A DNA stretch of 64,000 nucleotides from JAAXIE01 sp965263155 (GTDB taxonomy: Bacteria > Chloroflexota > Dehalococcoidia > Lucifugimonadales > JAAXIE01): positions 1,550,001 to 1,614,000 of the forward strand of contig OZ253586.1 in the NCBI GenBank assembly GCA_965263155.1. The letters are read 5' to 3'. This document shows, one piece after another, positions 27,921-40,372 of this stretch (positions are counted from its first letter, which is position 1; every line of letters starts with the position of its first letter). Under the pieces are notes generated by a model that made no database searches, was not told the DNA's origin, and saw only the letters and a list, made by a program, of their open reading frames with translations. Both the position numbers and the translations under genes were made by a program.

Positions 27921-28172
27921 TCAGTCGCTACCGAGCAACCAACGTCGCCAGTTCCCAGCTTGGGAACAACGAGAAGACCAGTCCATCATTACAGCTGTGG
28001 CGTCAATCCAGGCGTGAAGGCCCCCGATAGCTGTCGCACAGGGACCAGTTGCTTGCATTCGCACTGTCCCGGTGCCCGACCAAAGAGAAGCGTAAGTGCC
28101 GCGCCAGTTGATTTCAGCAGCGACGTAGTGCTCACCAGCGCGTGCGACTATATCCGTATTGGGTTTAGTCAT
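27921..28172 (-). pseudogene. Fragment of a nuclease-like protein
   Basis: Begins MTKPNTDIVARAGEHYVAAE, then INWRGTYASLWSG. RAGEHYVAAELxxRGxxA is the usual start of small PDDEXK-fold proteins whose next strands read DxxxxD and VQVKT; here the following residues do not fit, so the catalytic part is missing. The ATG overlaps the end of the upstream SCP2-like gene by eight bases, indicating former translational coupling. Confidence 0.4.
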
Positions 28173-28575
28173 TAGAGAGACTACGGGTGAACCTATTGCC
28201 CAGCTCTCTGACTAAGGACTCTAGCAGCGAATCCGCCTGTTCCCCCACTTCGCCGCCCCATACATTCTGGCCTCCCTCGACGCTTAACTGGCCGGACGCC
28301 CGGGCCTGGTCCAAGGGCAAGCGGCCATGGACAACTTGCACAAACGTCTCGATGTCACAGCGGAACACGATCTGTGGAACATCGTCCATGGAGAGTCTAC
28401 CCCCATGCGAGCTGGCGCCGATGCCTACGTTCCCGTCACTCGACGCCGAGAAATTAGGTGGGAACTTGGTCGCATCGCCTTCAAAAATGAACTGGAGCCA
28501 AGCTAGCCTGCTGAGAGGATTGGATTGAAGGGCTTGCGATAGCACTTCCACTGCCTCTTGGAGATTGTCCTGCAT
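28165..28575 (-). CDS. SCP2 sterol-carrier-like domain protein
   Basis: 136 aa. QIVFRCDIETFVQVVHGRLP, then LDQARASGQLSVEGG, matches the second half of the SCP2 lipid-binding fold (pattern xCDxxTFxxVxxGRLxxxxAxASGxLxVEG). The first 60 residues are less typical (MQDNLQEAVEVLSQALQSNP), so it may be a helical N-terminal extension or a truncated HTH-SCP2 protein. It overlaps the next reading frame. In Chloroflexota SCP2 domains often sit with HxlR-type regulators or alkyl sulfatases. Function unknown; lipid or hydrophobic ligand binding is the family role. Confidence 0.45.
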   Translation of the reverse strand: MQDNLQEAVEVLSQALQSNPLSRLAWLQFIFEGDATKFPPNFSASSDGNVGIGASSHGGRLSMDDVPQIVFRCDIETFVQVVHGRLPLDQARASGQLSVEGGQNVWGGEVGEQADSLLESLVRELGNRFTRSLSND

Positions 28576-29148
28576 ACATGCCTCCTACCTTACTGTGATG
28601 GAGAACGACGAGATGATGGCCTTATACCGAAATGCCCAACCCCTCTTCGTTCCGCAATATACCGGTACATGTAGGTGCCAGTCGGTGCATCGGGCGGCGT
28701 GGTGATCGTCACCGGGGTCTTCGTATCCCAGCTATCAAGCCTGATGTGCAATGCCTCGGGAGTCACCATCGGGGCGTTCTCCAGGGAGGGGGCCTGTCCG
28801 TCCTTTTGCCAGCAGGCGCTCCGGAGAACGACATCGCTTTCGGGACCGACGAGCGCGGGCTTCGGGCACCTCAGGTCTATCGGAATTTAGGTCAATGGAA
28901 GAGTTACCGTGCCGCGGTCGCATTTGACTTCGGGGATAGCAACGTCAGCCCGCTAGAACGACTGAATTAGACCCGGGTTCTTGTGCACCAGAACTCGAGG
29001 TCGCTTGCAGGCTGATGCGTCGTAGAGAGGTTAGCATCATGTCTATGGTAGGGAGACGCGTCGGCCTTTTCAAGGTCAACGCTGGTTGGACCGGAGGGGG
29101 AGAGTCTTCAACTGCTGCGAACGTAGGCGCGCAGGAATCAGCGCTTGG
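28576..29148. other. Intergenic, no assignable gene
   Basis: A forward frame near 28830-28968 (NDIAFGTDERGLRAPQVYRN, then WKSYRAAVAFDFGDSN) has natural composition but no recognisable start or family. The rest is empty. Confidence 0.3.
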
Positions 29149-29346
29149 TCACAGGGCCAGAACGAACCTCAGCGCGAAGGTTCTTGATTTTGTCCAGTGC
29201 GGTAGGCCGGACAGGAGAAAATCAACAAATGACGCCTCCTCGCGGATCCGCACGTCCGTGGGCATGGGGATAATGTATGTGAGAGTGGCATCCTCTCGCA
29301 CCTCACATTCGCCGCGCCAAAGCGTAGCCCTTGAGAGTCCCACCAA
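29149..29346 (-). pseudogene. Possible C-terminal end of a large serine recombinase
   Basis: Reads WRGECEVREDATLTYIIPMP, then DVRIREEASFVDFLLSGLP. Large serine recombinases often end with a strand-rich segment (..DATLTYxxPMP..) followed by a short tail. Here the tail is replaced by sequence belonging to dispersed repeat copy C. Weak, short evidence. Confidence 0.3.
29159..29206 (+). repeat. Dispersed ~48-bp repeat, copy C
   Basis: AGAACGAACCTCAGCGCGAA, then GGTTCTTGATTTTGTCCAGT and GCGGTAGG. Downstream GCCGGACAGGA is also shared with copy D. It lies at the 3' end of a possible recombinase remnant. Confidence 0.75.
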
Positions 29347-29379
29347 TTTGATTAGATTCGGTGGCTTGTACCGCCCCTA

Positions 29380-29956
29380 GTCCAACAGCTGAACCACTGG
29401 GCGCCCTCCGAGCATCATTACCAACGGCATAACATCGCTGCCATCGTTCGTACCTCGCCAGTCTAAATGCCGACCCCCCGGGTATTTTCGACGACGAGGC
29501 GAATTCGCTTCCTGAGATCAACGAGCTTATTGAGGCCGGTTGCCGAAGAAAAAGGACCGGCTGGGACGCGCAGTGCTTGCTTTGTCTCTGAGGCACGGAG
29601 GCCTCGACCTAGCAGACGGCAGCCCTGCTAACGTTGGGACCCTTTCCAAGCGCGAATACCACCACCTTTTCCCCAACGCCCATCTGGAATCGAAGGGTGT
29701 GCTCACTGCCAAAACCTTTCGGGCCTTGAATTGCGCTCTGGTGTCTTGGCGAACTAACAGGACGATTTCAGCTAAGCAACCAGAGAAATATCTTGCAGAG
29801 CGTCGGCTGCCTGATAGTCCTACTGACACCCAGATAAAAGAGTAATTGTCCAGCCATCTGATCCCATACGAGGAAATGGCCAGTAACGATTATGACAAAT
29901 TTCTGGAAAAGCGGGCGGAAATAGTACGCTTGGAAATGTCTAAACTTTGCCTTTAG
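29380..29956 (+). pseudogene. GmrSD-like (DUF262/DUF1524) nuclease C-terminal remnant
   Basis: Pieces: NADPPGIFDDEANSLPEINE, then KKKDRLGRAVLALSLRHGGL, SKREYHHLFPNAHLESKG (the His-His of the HNH-like DUF1524 nuclease), FRALNCALVSWRTNRTISAK and QPEKYLAERRLP. The frame stops at TAA 29843-29845 after QIKE, but the same frame continues LSSHLIPYEEMASNDYDKF and EKRAEIVRLEMSKLC to a second stop at 29954-29956, so this is a nonsense mutation. A shift near 29540 separates the first piece. GmrSD-type proteins cut modified phage DNA (type IV restriction); the N-terminal ParB-like DUF262 NTPase is absent. Confidence 0.65.
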
Positions 29957-30037
29957 ATGAAAGGTCGGATCGGATAGCATCAATGTCCTTGGATGCCACG
30001 TTTCTGGTTGGATAGATGGGGAACACAGCGACTAGGA

Positions 30038-32380
30038 CTATCGTAGTCGCCTGCTTATCCGGGGTTTCCACCCACGGTTGTCCCTTGCGTCTATGTCAGC
30101 CCCGCGGCTCACGAACAGCTCGGCCAGTTCGAGACTAGACGTAAGGTGCAGGGGGGTCCTGCCTCTGTTGTCCCTAGCCTCGATTTCCCCCCCCGTCGAG
30201 CAAGAGAGCCGTAATCGTAAGGGTTGGATTGAACGACACCGAATTGTGGAGAGGGGTCGCCCCCGCCTCGGACCTTGCGGAGGGGTCCGCGCCGCGTTCC
30301 AACAATAGGGCGACACGCTCCGGAGTAGAACTGTAGGTTGCCGCCAGATGCAGAGCCGTCAGTCCGTTGACAAGGGCCGCCTCTAAGTCTGCTCCGCGGT
30401 CCAACAGCAGAGCGATGATCTCCCGTTTGCAGAATGAACCCGCATGCTGCAGCGGCGTCCATCCTGCCGATCTGGTATCTATGTCTGCTCCGCGATCGAC
30501 AAGAAGCCGCTCCATCGCCACGGTTGAGCGCTGCACTGCTATAAAAAGGGGTGTCCGACGGGCCTTATCGGTCTCCTCAATGTCGGCACCTCGGTCAAGC
30601 AGCAGTGCTGCGACATCGGGGCGAGATCCGACGATGGCGGTATGTAATGCTGTCCTGCCTCTTTTATCCCGTGCATCGACGATTGCCCCGTGGTCTAACA
30701 GCAGGGCTGCGACTGAAGAGTCCGACCGGTAGCGAGCTGCAAGGTGTAGTGGCTTGAGGTAGCTATGGTCCCTGGCCCTGACATTTGCCCCCCTTTGCAC
30801 TAAGAGAGCGATGACTTCCAGGTTCGGATTGGACGCCGCGGCAACGTGCAGTGCGGTGCGACGTTTTGAGTCTCTCATCCTCAAATTGGCGCCTCTGTCA
30901 AGCAGCAAGGACAAAATTTCCGGTTTGGAAGTTGCCGCCGCTGCAGCGTGTAGAGGAGTCCCTCCGGCTTCATTTCTGGCTTCGATGTCCGCTCCCCGGT
31001 CCAGCAGCAGCTTGAGGATCTCACTCTTGTGAACTTCCCCGGTGGATGACGGCCTATCGCCAGACTTGACCTCTTCTGAGAAGAGAAAGGGCATCGCAGC
31101 AAGATGTAGAGGCGTCCTACCGTTGTCGTCTCTCGCCTCCATGTTTGCACCCCACGTCAACAGCAGCGACGCCACTTCAGCATTCCCATATGATGCTGCA
31201 AGGTGAAGCGGAGTTTGGCCGTTTCCGCTCTTACTTTCGCTGTCAGCGCCCTGGTCTAGGAGTAAACCTACCACTAGCGCGGTTCCACGAGATTCGGGGG
31301 CCACATGCAGGGGCGTCCGATGTTCCGCATCCACCGCTTCCAGGTCAGCCCGCGCATTGAGCAAAGCCTCTATGGTCTGTCTGTTGGGATTTGTTGCCGC
31401 GAGGTGCAATGGGGTTGATCCAGCCTTCCCTATGGAATGAACATCGGCTCCATGCTCGATAAGCAAGCTGACTATTGCGGGATCCGTCGCTGGAGCCGCC
31501 GCTAGGTGTAGGGGAGTCGCTCGGTCATGGTTACGTGCACGGAGATCGGTACCATGCTCCAGCAGACGGGAGACAACAGCGGTTGCACGATCGAATCGGA
31601 CTGTGTAGTGCAACGGAGTCTCGTCGTCGTCGGTTTGAGCATTGATATTTGCACCGTGAGCTAGAAGAACAGAAAGGACGGCAGGCTCAGAGGAAAATCG
31701 AGCCGCTGTATGTAGAGGTGTTTGGCGTCCGGCGTCCCTCGCTTCTATATCGGCCCCTAGGTCCAGTAAGGCTGAAACCACATAGGGGTTCGGATTGAAC
31801 GCGGCCGCATAGTGCAAAGGCGTCCAACCATCCTCGTCCTCAGCCCCTATCACATTCAGTTGCGTGTCTCCGAAAGAAACCTGTACGCTGAGCAAGGTAG
31901 AGATGATCTCGGGATTTCGTCCCTAGCTGCGTAATGCAAGGGGGTGCATCCTTCTTCATCTCTCGCATCCAAGCTGGGATAAGGGTCGTCCAGCAACAAC
32001 CTGATAATATCCGGGTTTGAGCTGCGTTCAGCTGCATAGTGTAGTGGGACCGATTCATAAGAATCCCCGGCAGCAGTGTCTGCCCCGCGCGCAAGTAAAA
32101 CGTCGACGACGTCAGGGTTCGAATTGAACTCAGCGGCTAGATGTAGAGGAGTGCAGTCAGCCTCATCTTTAGCATGGATATCTGACCCCCCGTCCAGCAG
32201 TAGCGCAGCGACTGCGGGCTCTGGGTTGTAGCGGGCCGCGTAATGCAAGGCAGTCCATCCGTTTTCGCTTGCAGAACCCAAGTCGGCCCCTTCGTCTATT
32301 AGCAAAGCGATGTCGGCTGCGCTCCCTTCCGCTGCGATGGTATGGATAGGTTCTGATGCTTAATTCTCTATCGATTCCAT
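30038..32380 (-). pseudogene. Ankyrin-repeat protein with ~22 repeats, frameshifted
   Basis: From ATG 32380 (GGAGGAGCA upstream) the frame reads MESIEN and meets TAA at 32360-32362; in the same frame follow SEPIHTIAAEGSAADIALLI and then regular ankyrin repeats such as NGWTALHYAARYNPEPAVAA, GRTPLHLAAMPF and RTALHTAIVGSRPDVAALLL. About 22 repeats of 33-35 residues can be counted. A shift near 31915 and another at a run of eight C (30187-30194) split the chain; the last repeat after the C8 run is GRTPLHLTSSLELAELFVSR, and the stop is at 30038. No signal peptide or other domain. Ankyrin proteins bind other proteins and are abundant in symbionts. A TTG at 32305 could restart translation after the early stop. 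Confidence 0.85.
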
Positions 32381-32389
32381 TGCTCCTCC

Positions 32390-33359
32390 GTTCATTGTCG
32401 ACGTCCTCGTCGATGGTCTCCACGGTCAGTATCCGCTCCCTGGTCTTCTCTATCACGAAGTTCTCAACTCTGCGGGCGTTCAGGTAGCGGGCGCCGCAGG
32501 TTCGCCGCCCCTCCCATAAACAGTGTGTCGCAGATGTAGTAGGCGAACTGTCCGCTCTTGGCCCCCTGGGCGCGATAGAACCCCGGAGAAACCGCACTTC
32601 AGCAGGCCACTTAGCAGGAACCTGCTCCCAACCTCACCAGGTCCTGTGCCTTTTTCTCCCCCTTGCTGGTTCTGCCCCAGACGGCTGTGCCCGTATAGGC
32701 TTCGTTGGTCAGCAGGTAGTGAAGTCCTCCATTGCACCTGTTGGTGATGCCCCGGTCGCTCAGCTCTTTGCATATCTCCTTGAGGCTTCTGCCGCGCAGG
32801 GAGCCCTCGAATATCTCCTTCACTACCGGAGCGGTCGCTGAGTCAACCTCCAGCGTCGGACGTTTTTTCACGCCGTCGCTGACCTTGATCCTCTTGCAGC
32901 CGAAGGTGGCCTTAGAGGCGCGGAAGAAGCCCCTCAAAGCGGCCTCTCTCATTCCCCCGGGTCACGTCCTCGGCCAAATTCTCGCTGAAGAACTTGTCCA
33001 CGCTGCCGATGATGGCCTCCATGAGCTTGCCGGTGGGAGAATCGTCGGCGTGCTCCGTGATGGACACCACCCTGACACCCTTGCGCCGTAGCATGGACTT
33101 GAAGGCCACGGCATGCTCACGTTTTCGTGTGAACCTCGCGAACACTTCCAGACGAGGATGACCTCAAAGCGGGAGTTCGGCTTGCACCTTCCTGGATCAT
33201 CTCCCTGAACTGGGGCCTGTCGGCGGCGCGTCCGCTCTCGGCGTCGACGACGTACTCGCGGGCTACAGAGTAGCCGTTGGCCTGGGCGTTAAGTCCTTGA
33301 GCGTCCTGAGCTGGGCGGGCACGGACAGGTCAACACCCTGCCTGTCGCTCGACACCTTG

Positions 33360-33367
<8 letters not shown>
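32390..33367 (-). pseudogene. Large serine recombinase, multiply frameshifted
   Basis: Starts at ATG 33367: MYAKVSSDRQGVDLSVPAQL, with the catalytic Ser in VSSDRQ. Later pieces in other frames: VVDAESGRAADRPQFREMI (around 33230), FARFTRKREHAVAFKSMLRR, VRVVSITEHADDSPTGKLME, FFSENLAEDVTRG, then the recombinase domain RPTLEVDSATAPVVKEIFEG, CKELSDRGITNRCNGGLHYL and AYTGTAVWG, and the end YLNARRVENFVIEKTRERIL. The zinc-ribbon part is partly lost. At least four shifts. The C-terminus runs directly into the start region of the ankyrin gene, and the N-terminus abuts an hsdM remnant on the other strand. Enzymes of this type integrate phages and islands. Confidence 0.8.
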
Positions 33368-34010
<643 letters not shown>

Positions 34011-34214
34011 GGGCGCTTGAAGGAGCTGGATTGACACCGCTGGAAGACACTGTTGCCCAGCTTGAATACGGACTGGTCCGATATGATTCCGACATCGTGC
34101 GCGAGTTCCCGCAAACCCGGACTCGGTGAACGGTTGCGTGGGCCCGCCCAGGATGCACACCAGTTACGCCGTGTCGATGAAGGGCATCCGACTGAGGAGT
34201 CGACTGTGTCGTAT

Positions 34215-37200
34215 TCATGCAGCACTGTTATTGTCTGAGGCAACTAGCATGTTAGCTCGCAACAATAGCCGCCCCGTCTTCAGGAGTTGTTCAATCCTCT
34301 CGCTCAACCTGCGGTCGATGTCCCGGCCGGTACGGCGCCAGCCGAACTGGCGGGCGGCCTCGCGTACAAGATCCGCTTTCCCGACACCAAACGTCTTACT
34401 AACGATGAGCAGCAGACCCTCGTCGATCTCGGAGGGTGAGACGCGGCCAATTACCCGGTCAGCATTGCGTCTCGGCTGGTACGGACCAGCGTTGTCGGCG
34501 AGGCTCAAAAACTCATCGTCAGCCTCCTCGGGATACACGATACCGGCGACGGCCATTTGCTTGACCGCCTGCGTGATTCGTGCACGGATCGTCGTCCCTG
34601 CCCGAGAGACACCATAGACGGTCCGTACCCGGTCAATTACCGTGTCGATGTGGATGGGCTGCTCAACCGATATGACTTCTCGCACCAACGTCACAAGGTC
34701 ACGCAAAGGGACTGCAAGCAAGTCCCCACTGCGAGGCTCGCATTCGAAATGGTGGTACTCATCAAAGAATTGTGGGGTGGCCGACGTCTCTTGCCCACAA
34801 TTTGGGGCAACCATCGCCGTGGGCGCATTCGGTAGCGTCTCGTCTATCTCTTCCACATTGTTGCCGTCAGACATCCGCTGGGACTCGGCTTGACCGGTGC
34901 GGGCCCGTTCAAGTGCCTGGTCGATCGCGGCAATCTTGGTCTCGGGGTCGCGAACCCATGTCGTCGACCACACGCGGTGAATGCGCCACCCGAGGCCTTC
35001 TAGCACTTGCTGTCGCAACCAGTCACGCTCGCGAGCAGTAGGCGAATTGTGGTACGTCACCCCGTCGCACTCAATGCCAAAGTCGAAGCGCTCGCCGTCC
35101 TCAGACCTTATCGCAAGGTCGATACGGTAGCCTGAGACGCCCACCTGTGCATCAACGCGGTGGCCACGACTTTGTAAGGCCGCGAGCACAGCTTCCTCTA
35201 ACGGGCTCTCCGGCTCACCGGTACCGGTGGTCTCGGACTCGAAAGCACCCTCCGGGTTGCGAACGTATTCGAGGTAGCGACGTAGCTGCCGAGCACCGGT
35301 CTGCTCCGATTTGATGTCCTCGGCGCGCAACGAGTGGACGACCGTCATCGACTGGCGTGCCCGAATCACGGCGACGTTGAGCCTCCGCTCGCCTCCGTCT
35401 CTGTTGATCGGGCCGAAGCGGTTTGGCACGGCACCTGCTGAGGTCGGCCCGTATCCGATGGAGAGGATGATGTGGTCGCGCTCGTCACCTTGGACGTTCT
35501 CCAAGTTCTTGACGAAGAAGCGCTTAGGGAGATCACCGCTGAACCGATAGTCCAAATGGCGCTTGGCCAATCGACGCTCCTCAATAAGGCTTTCTATGAG
35601 GTCTGCCTGAGGGCGCGCGAGCGCGACGACCCCAATGCTCTCGGTGGCAGTCTGCGTCGCCATTAACTCAAACACGATATCCGTGACGCGCTCGGCTTCA
35701 TCGCGGTTGGTTCGGCGGCCGCCCGCATCGTAGGTCGCCTTCGGAAGATATACATCATGAACAGAGGAGGCTGCGGGGTCGGGGCTAGGAAAAGTGAGGA
35801 GTCTATTCTCGTAGAACGCGTGGTTAGAGAAGCGGATGAGGCTCTCGTAACGACTTCTATAGTGTACTGAGAGGTATCGCTCAGCGAACCCAGCCCCCAC
35901 CTTCCCAACCATGACGTCCAGAATGCTCTCGCGGCCTTCGAAGGTATCTTCATCCTCTTCCTGGTCGTCGTCCGAGTCGTCATCATTGCCGAGACTACCC
36001 CGGAAGAAAGTGGTGGGTGGGAGCTGTAATCTGTCACCAACGACGATCACTTGGCGCGCCCGGTCGATGGCAGGGTAATATCTGCGAGGTCTCGTCAAAG
36101 ATCACAACGTCGAACTCGAGATGATCACTCGCCAGCGGACCTGCTGGCAGATACTGGCTGACGGCAAGCGGGCTCATCAGGAAGCACGGCTTCAGCGTCT
36201 GCAACAGATTTGAGGTGCGTGCGATGAGCCTGCGTACGGGCATTTGCCGGCTCCGCTTCGAGAGTTCGCCATGCAGGACTCCCATTTGCCCTGCTTGCAG
36301 CGGCGTGGCGGACGGGTCCGGGTATTTTGCAAAGACACGTTCCCGCACGCGCTGACGAACAGCAAAGGGGTAACGCTCGTCGAGTTCCCGAAACTGGGCA
36401 CGCACACCCTCGTGGTCGATTCTGCTGAATCCGCGCAACTCGGGCTCGGTGTTGTAGAGTTCCTCCAGCCATGCGGCGTAGATGCGACGCCGGACAATCC
36501 CCGATGCATTCTCCGCCCGTTCGGTCACCGAGCGGAGTGCTGCGGCCGACCCAGTGCCGAGCCGCTCGTCGAGTTCGCGCACCGCATCGCGGTATTCGAC
36601 TCACGCGAGGGCGTTGCCCGCGTGTTCGCGAAGGTCGGCACTCCATGCCTAAAAATTGACAAGGGATGGTGCAGTCCACGAGTTCCAGTTCATTGCAGCG
36701 ACATCTAACCGCTCATCAAGCACACTTAGTGCCTGAGTGAACCCGGCAATTGCTGCGCTGAGGGATTTTGCACGCTCGTCGTACTCCCCGCTTGCTCGCC
36801 GGCTGGTGGCATGATTCGCCAGCGTGTCGCCAACCCGACCGTTTGCGGCGTCGAGGAAGCTAGCCGTCCAATCGAGAGCGTTCGAGACGACATCCCAATC
36901 AGTCGCTTGTGGCCCGAAGAAGTCGCTAAAGTCCTCTGCAAGCGCAGGGGCAAGACGCTCGTCCTCTTCAGTCATGGCCATAAGCCTAACGCCGTCCTTG
37001 ACGAGCTGAATCAGTGCATCGAAGTCGGCTGGCGCTGTGACGGGGGTGCCGTACATCCCTGCTGTGGCCTCTCCTACACGGCTTAGCGGCCCGAGCGCAC
37101 GCCGGGCGGCATCTGTTGTCTTAGAGACTTCCAGGTTCGATGCCATCAGAGCCTCATGACCGATTGCATCCGCCGCTCGCCGATACCGAATCAGGGCATC

Positions 37201-39582
37201 CTCCAATGTTGGCTCGCGGCTTCGAGCGCATGTCGTCGGTCGCCAGCGGTCTCAATGGCAAGCAACTCTCGCAAGACAGCGGTGTCGCTGCACCAGTCCG
37301 TGAGGATGCCCCTCAGCACAGCGAGGTCCGAAAGCACGTGCTCCCAATCGGTCTCCCGCCCTCTGAAACGCATACCCAACGGCTCTCGTAGTCGTGCTTC
37401 CACCTCGTTCCATCGCTCACGTCGCCGCTTCACATCGATAGCCAACTCGACGGCGGCGAGCGACTCTCCAATCGAGAGCTTGCGGGGGTTCTTGAGTTGT
37501 ACACGGACTGTGCGCTGGTCGTCCCGGTATCTTCCCAAGAAACGGCTCAGGAAGTTCTGGTGGTCGGTCCGGTAGCGAATTAGCATCTCCCCGTCCACTA
37601 GGCCGACAAACGCATCGGAGAAATCCCCCCCAAGCCGCTCTTCATCGCTTCTAAGCTGTTCGAGCAGTGCGCGAGCATCCCCTGACTCGCGCTCCAGTTC
37701 GTTAATTGCTGGGGCCGTGAGCCAGTGCTCTGGAGCGGGCTCAAGGGCAAGGATGCGGGCCGTCAGAGCCGACGCTTGATCGAGTTGGCCTAACGTGTGA
37801 AGCTGCGGTTCCGCGAGCGGTGCAGCGAGTGCCTCGGTGCTGGCCGCCAGAAGGTCGAGTGCCGCCGCGAAGTCGCTGGCATGCTCCAGCAGCTCACTTG
37901 GATCCTTGCCTAGCGCAGTTTGCCAGCCCACCCCGGCAACTGCCTCGATTGCCTCCCGTTCGTCTGGCGACAGCACGAGGGCGCTGGCCATGGCCCGATA
38001 GTCTATTTGTGGGGGGGAGCCCCCGAACCAACCGGCCAGCGTCTGTTCTAGGAGTCGTCGTTCGCGTTGCTGCTTTGCCTGCTCTCGCGACAACTGCCGC
38101 AGCCTCGTGACAACATCGTGGCTGAGCCACGTACCAGGGACAGTCGGCGCCTGTGCGAGAAGTCGCAGCAGCCGCACAATGCCTCGCGCCCCGCCCTCTG
38201 ATCCAATCCCGGAGACGCCGAGCCATTTAGAGCATGAACCCGCCTCAACACGCAATGTGTCAATCGCCGACTGTACGGTGCTCATATCCCCTCGGATCAG
38301 ATCAGCGAGTTGCAATGAAGGCTGCGCCGTGCGGAGCGGTATCCAACGGCTCGAATCATGTCTGAGGAATTCCTCGGGGCGGCGTGCGATGCGTTCCGTA
38401 ACACCCTCGACATCGCGAATCCAGGCGAAGGTCAACTGGGAAGTGGGAGGCGGATCAAACGCCTCGACCCGGGGCAAGTGACGCTGTTGCGCGAACAGGC
38501 CTTGCACCTTGTAGACGGACTTCCCCAACGGCTCACGCCGCTTGTGGAGCAAACGCACGATGCGGTTGACGCGGTCTCGCCACGTGACCAACTCGTCGAT
38601 GGATACGCTAGCGGCCAGTTGGTCGCGCTTGTCATTGACGGGGCTGCTCAACTGGCGGTACACCTCGCTCTTCCTGCCACGATCGCTGTGCAGGTCCAGA
38701 CAGAAGACACCTAGACTACACTCTTCAAGCCTTCGCTTCACCACGTCAAGAGCGGCGGTCTTCTCGCTAACAAAGAGAACACGCTTCCCGTCGGCAAGGA
38801 GCGTGGAGATCAGGTTCGCGATCGTCTGGCTCTTGCCGGTGCCTGGTGGCCCATGAATGACTAGATTCTCGCCCCGGCGGGCCTCTTCAATGGCACGCAA
38901 CTGGCTGAAGTCCGCCGGAAGCACAGTGTACTGGTCGTGCATATCCAGCAGATCGTCTAGGCGCCCTCCCACAAGATCGGGGTCGCGAGGCGTTGCCGAT
39001 GCCCTCTCCAGAGCGCGAACTAGACGAAACGGGTCGCGCGGGGACCCGCGTTCCACATTGCAGGGCATCAGCAACAGTGGTGAGCGTGCCTGCTCGCCAT
39101 CCACATCAACCCAGTTGAGGAACCCCTATGGCGAGGAAGAGAACATTGAGGCCCTGTTCCTCCTCCCATTCGCGGTCCTTGCGCTGGAGATTACGCAGCC
39201 GCCGTTGCAGGTCGGTGGGCTCGCAATCCGTCGTTATATCGCCGGGGCGGACAGTCCGGGCGTCCGTGTGGTCGGGATCGTCCTGGGTAGCAAACCCGCG
39301 ACGACGTGACTGGGCAGGCGGCGCGTGCGGGAATTCGAGACCGCGCCTCAACCTGCAGAGCCGCTCGTCAAGTTGATTGGGCGCGATGCTAGTGATGCCG
39401 ACGGCACTACGGCCGGGCTTAAAGTAGAGCAAGTTGTTACGCCGGTCGAGTTGGAGAAGTCTCGTCGCCCACTCCCCGATCCGGAGTGCTATCGCATCAT
39501 CATGGTCACCGGTCCTTGTGTAGCCAAGGCCATCCGTGGGGTTCGGGCCTTTAGAAGGACACACACCCAGCACATAGCTCAT
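34215..39582 (-). pseudogene. Giant SF1 helicase-nuclease (DUF4011, AAA_11/12, MTES_1575, DUF3320), frameshifted
   Basis: Five frame segments in order make about 1,780 aa. N-terminal DUF4011-like LLQLDRRNNLLYFKPGRS (39450). After a shift near 39110: ENLVIHGPPGTGKSQTIANL (Walker A, about 38850) and VLFVSEKTAALDVVKRRL. After shifts near 37200 and 36650: VVIFDETSQI (motif II). After a shift near 36085: VIVVGDRLQLPPTTFF, DVMVGKVGAGFAERYLSVHY and RRLNVAVIRARQSMTVVH, where the usual Thr of RLNVAxTRA is Ile. Then a nuclease domain, GYRIDLAIRSEDGERFDFGI followed by ECDGVTYH, and a C-terminal DUF3320 (IDTVIDRVRTVYGVSRAGTT). This architecture is typical of defence islands and is a candidate anti-phage effector. 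Four isolated indels in 5.4 kb suggest recent decay. Confidence 0.85.
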
Positions 39583-40224
39583 CTCAACGCCGAGGACTTC
39601 CGTGGAACAAGAAAGAAGGGCGTTACAAGATGCCTTGGCAGAGCAGGATGGTTTCTTCGAGGTTTATCGCCGGCGAGGCCAAAACGACTGGATATCAAGT
39701 GTCCCATCCGACAATCTACCCATAGTGTGGACATAGAGAGCACGCTCGTTATGCCTCTGATGTACTCAGAGCGCGGCGGTGCGTTATGGTGTGTGCCCTT
39801 GAGAATCGCGCCACGTTTGTCTGTAACGGGCCTGCAGGCTTGCGGACCACCAACTCGTAAGAGGCATCAAGGCCGTCAAAAGGCGCGCTGGCACCGCGTA
39901 GAAGTGTGCCGCCCCGAGGCTTCACGACGAGGCGTGGTGGCCCTACCAACCCCCTGCGGACCAAGAGTCACCTAGTGCGCCGCACGGCCTGATCTTTACC
40001 TGATGGGAACGAGATAACGCTCGGAAGGGGTCTGGGACTGCTGGTTGCCCCTAATTCTGTGCCGCCTCACTAGGTGTCGGGGCTGAGGGTCCCCGTACTA
40101 CCAGCCTTCAGCCTATTGATGCCACAATGCACGTCTCAGCTTTCCGTCGCCGCCACCACTCCGGGCCGGCGAGCTATGTCGTCGTTGAAGGGAGACTTCT
40201 CCGATACCATAGGCTTGTCCAGTA
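39583..40224. other. Intergenic, no assignable gene
   Basis: Forward-strand pieces around 39604-39735 (ALQDALAEQDGFFEVYRRRG, QNDWISSVPSDNLPIVWT) look as if they were once coding but have no start or family. The rest shows nothing. Confidence 0.3.
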
Positions 40225-40372
40225 CATGGGTGGGAAGGTGTTTGGGGCGCTGAAACGGAGCTACGGCTACCAGCGGGAGGGTACCGTGGGGCGAACGCAA
40301 CGCCCTAGAGATATAGTTCAAGCTCGTGGCCTGCAACCTGAGGAGAGTGGCCCGGATTCTCCACGGTTCCGC
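40225..40372 (+). mobile_element. IS5/IS1182-like transposase C-terminal relic
   Basis: VFGALKRSYGYQR in one frame and NALEI, stop, FKLVACNLRRVARILHGSA in another rebuild the C-terminal part of a DDE transposase (pattern FGxxKRxxGxRRxRYRGxxxxxxQxxxxAxxxNLRRxxR). It differs from the IS5 element at 51.9 kb, so a second IS type was once present. No inverted repeats were found. Confidence 0.5.
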
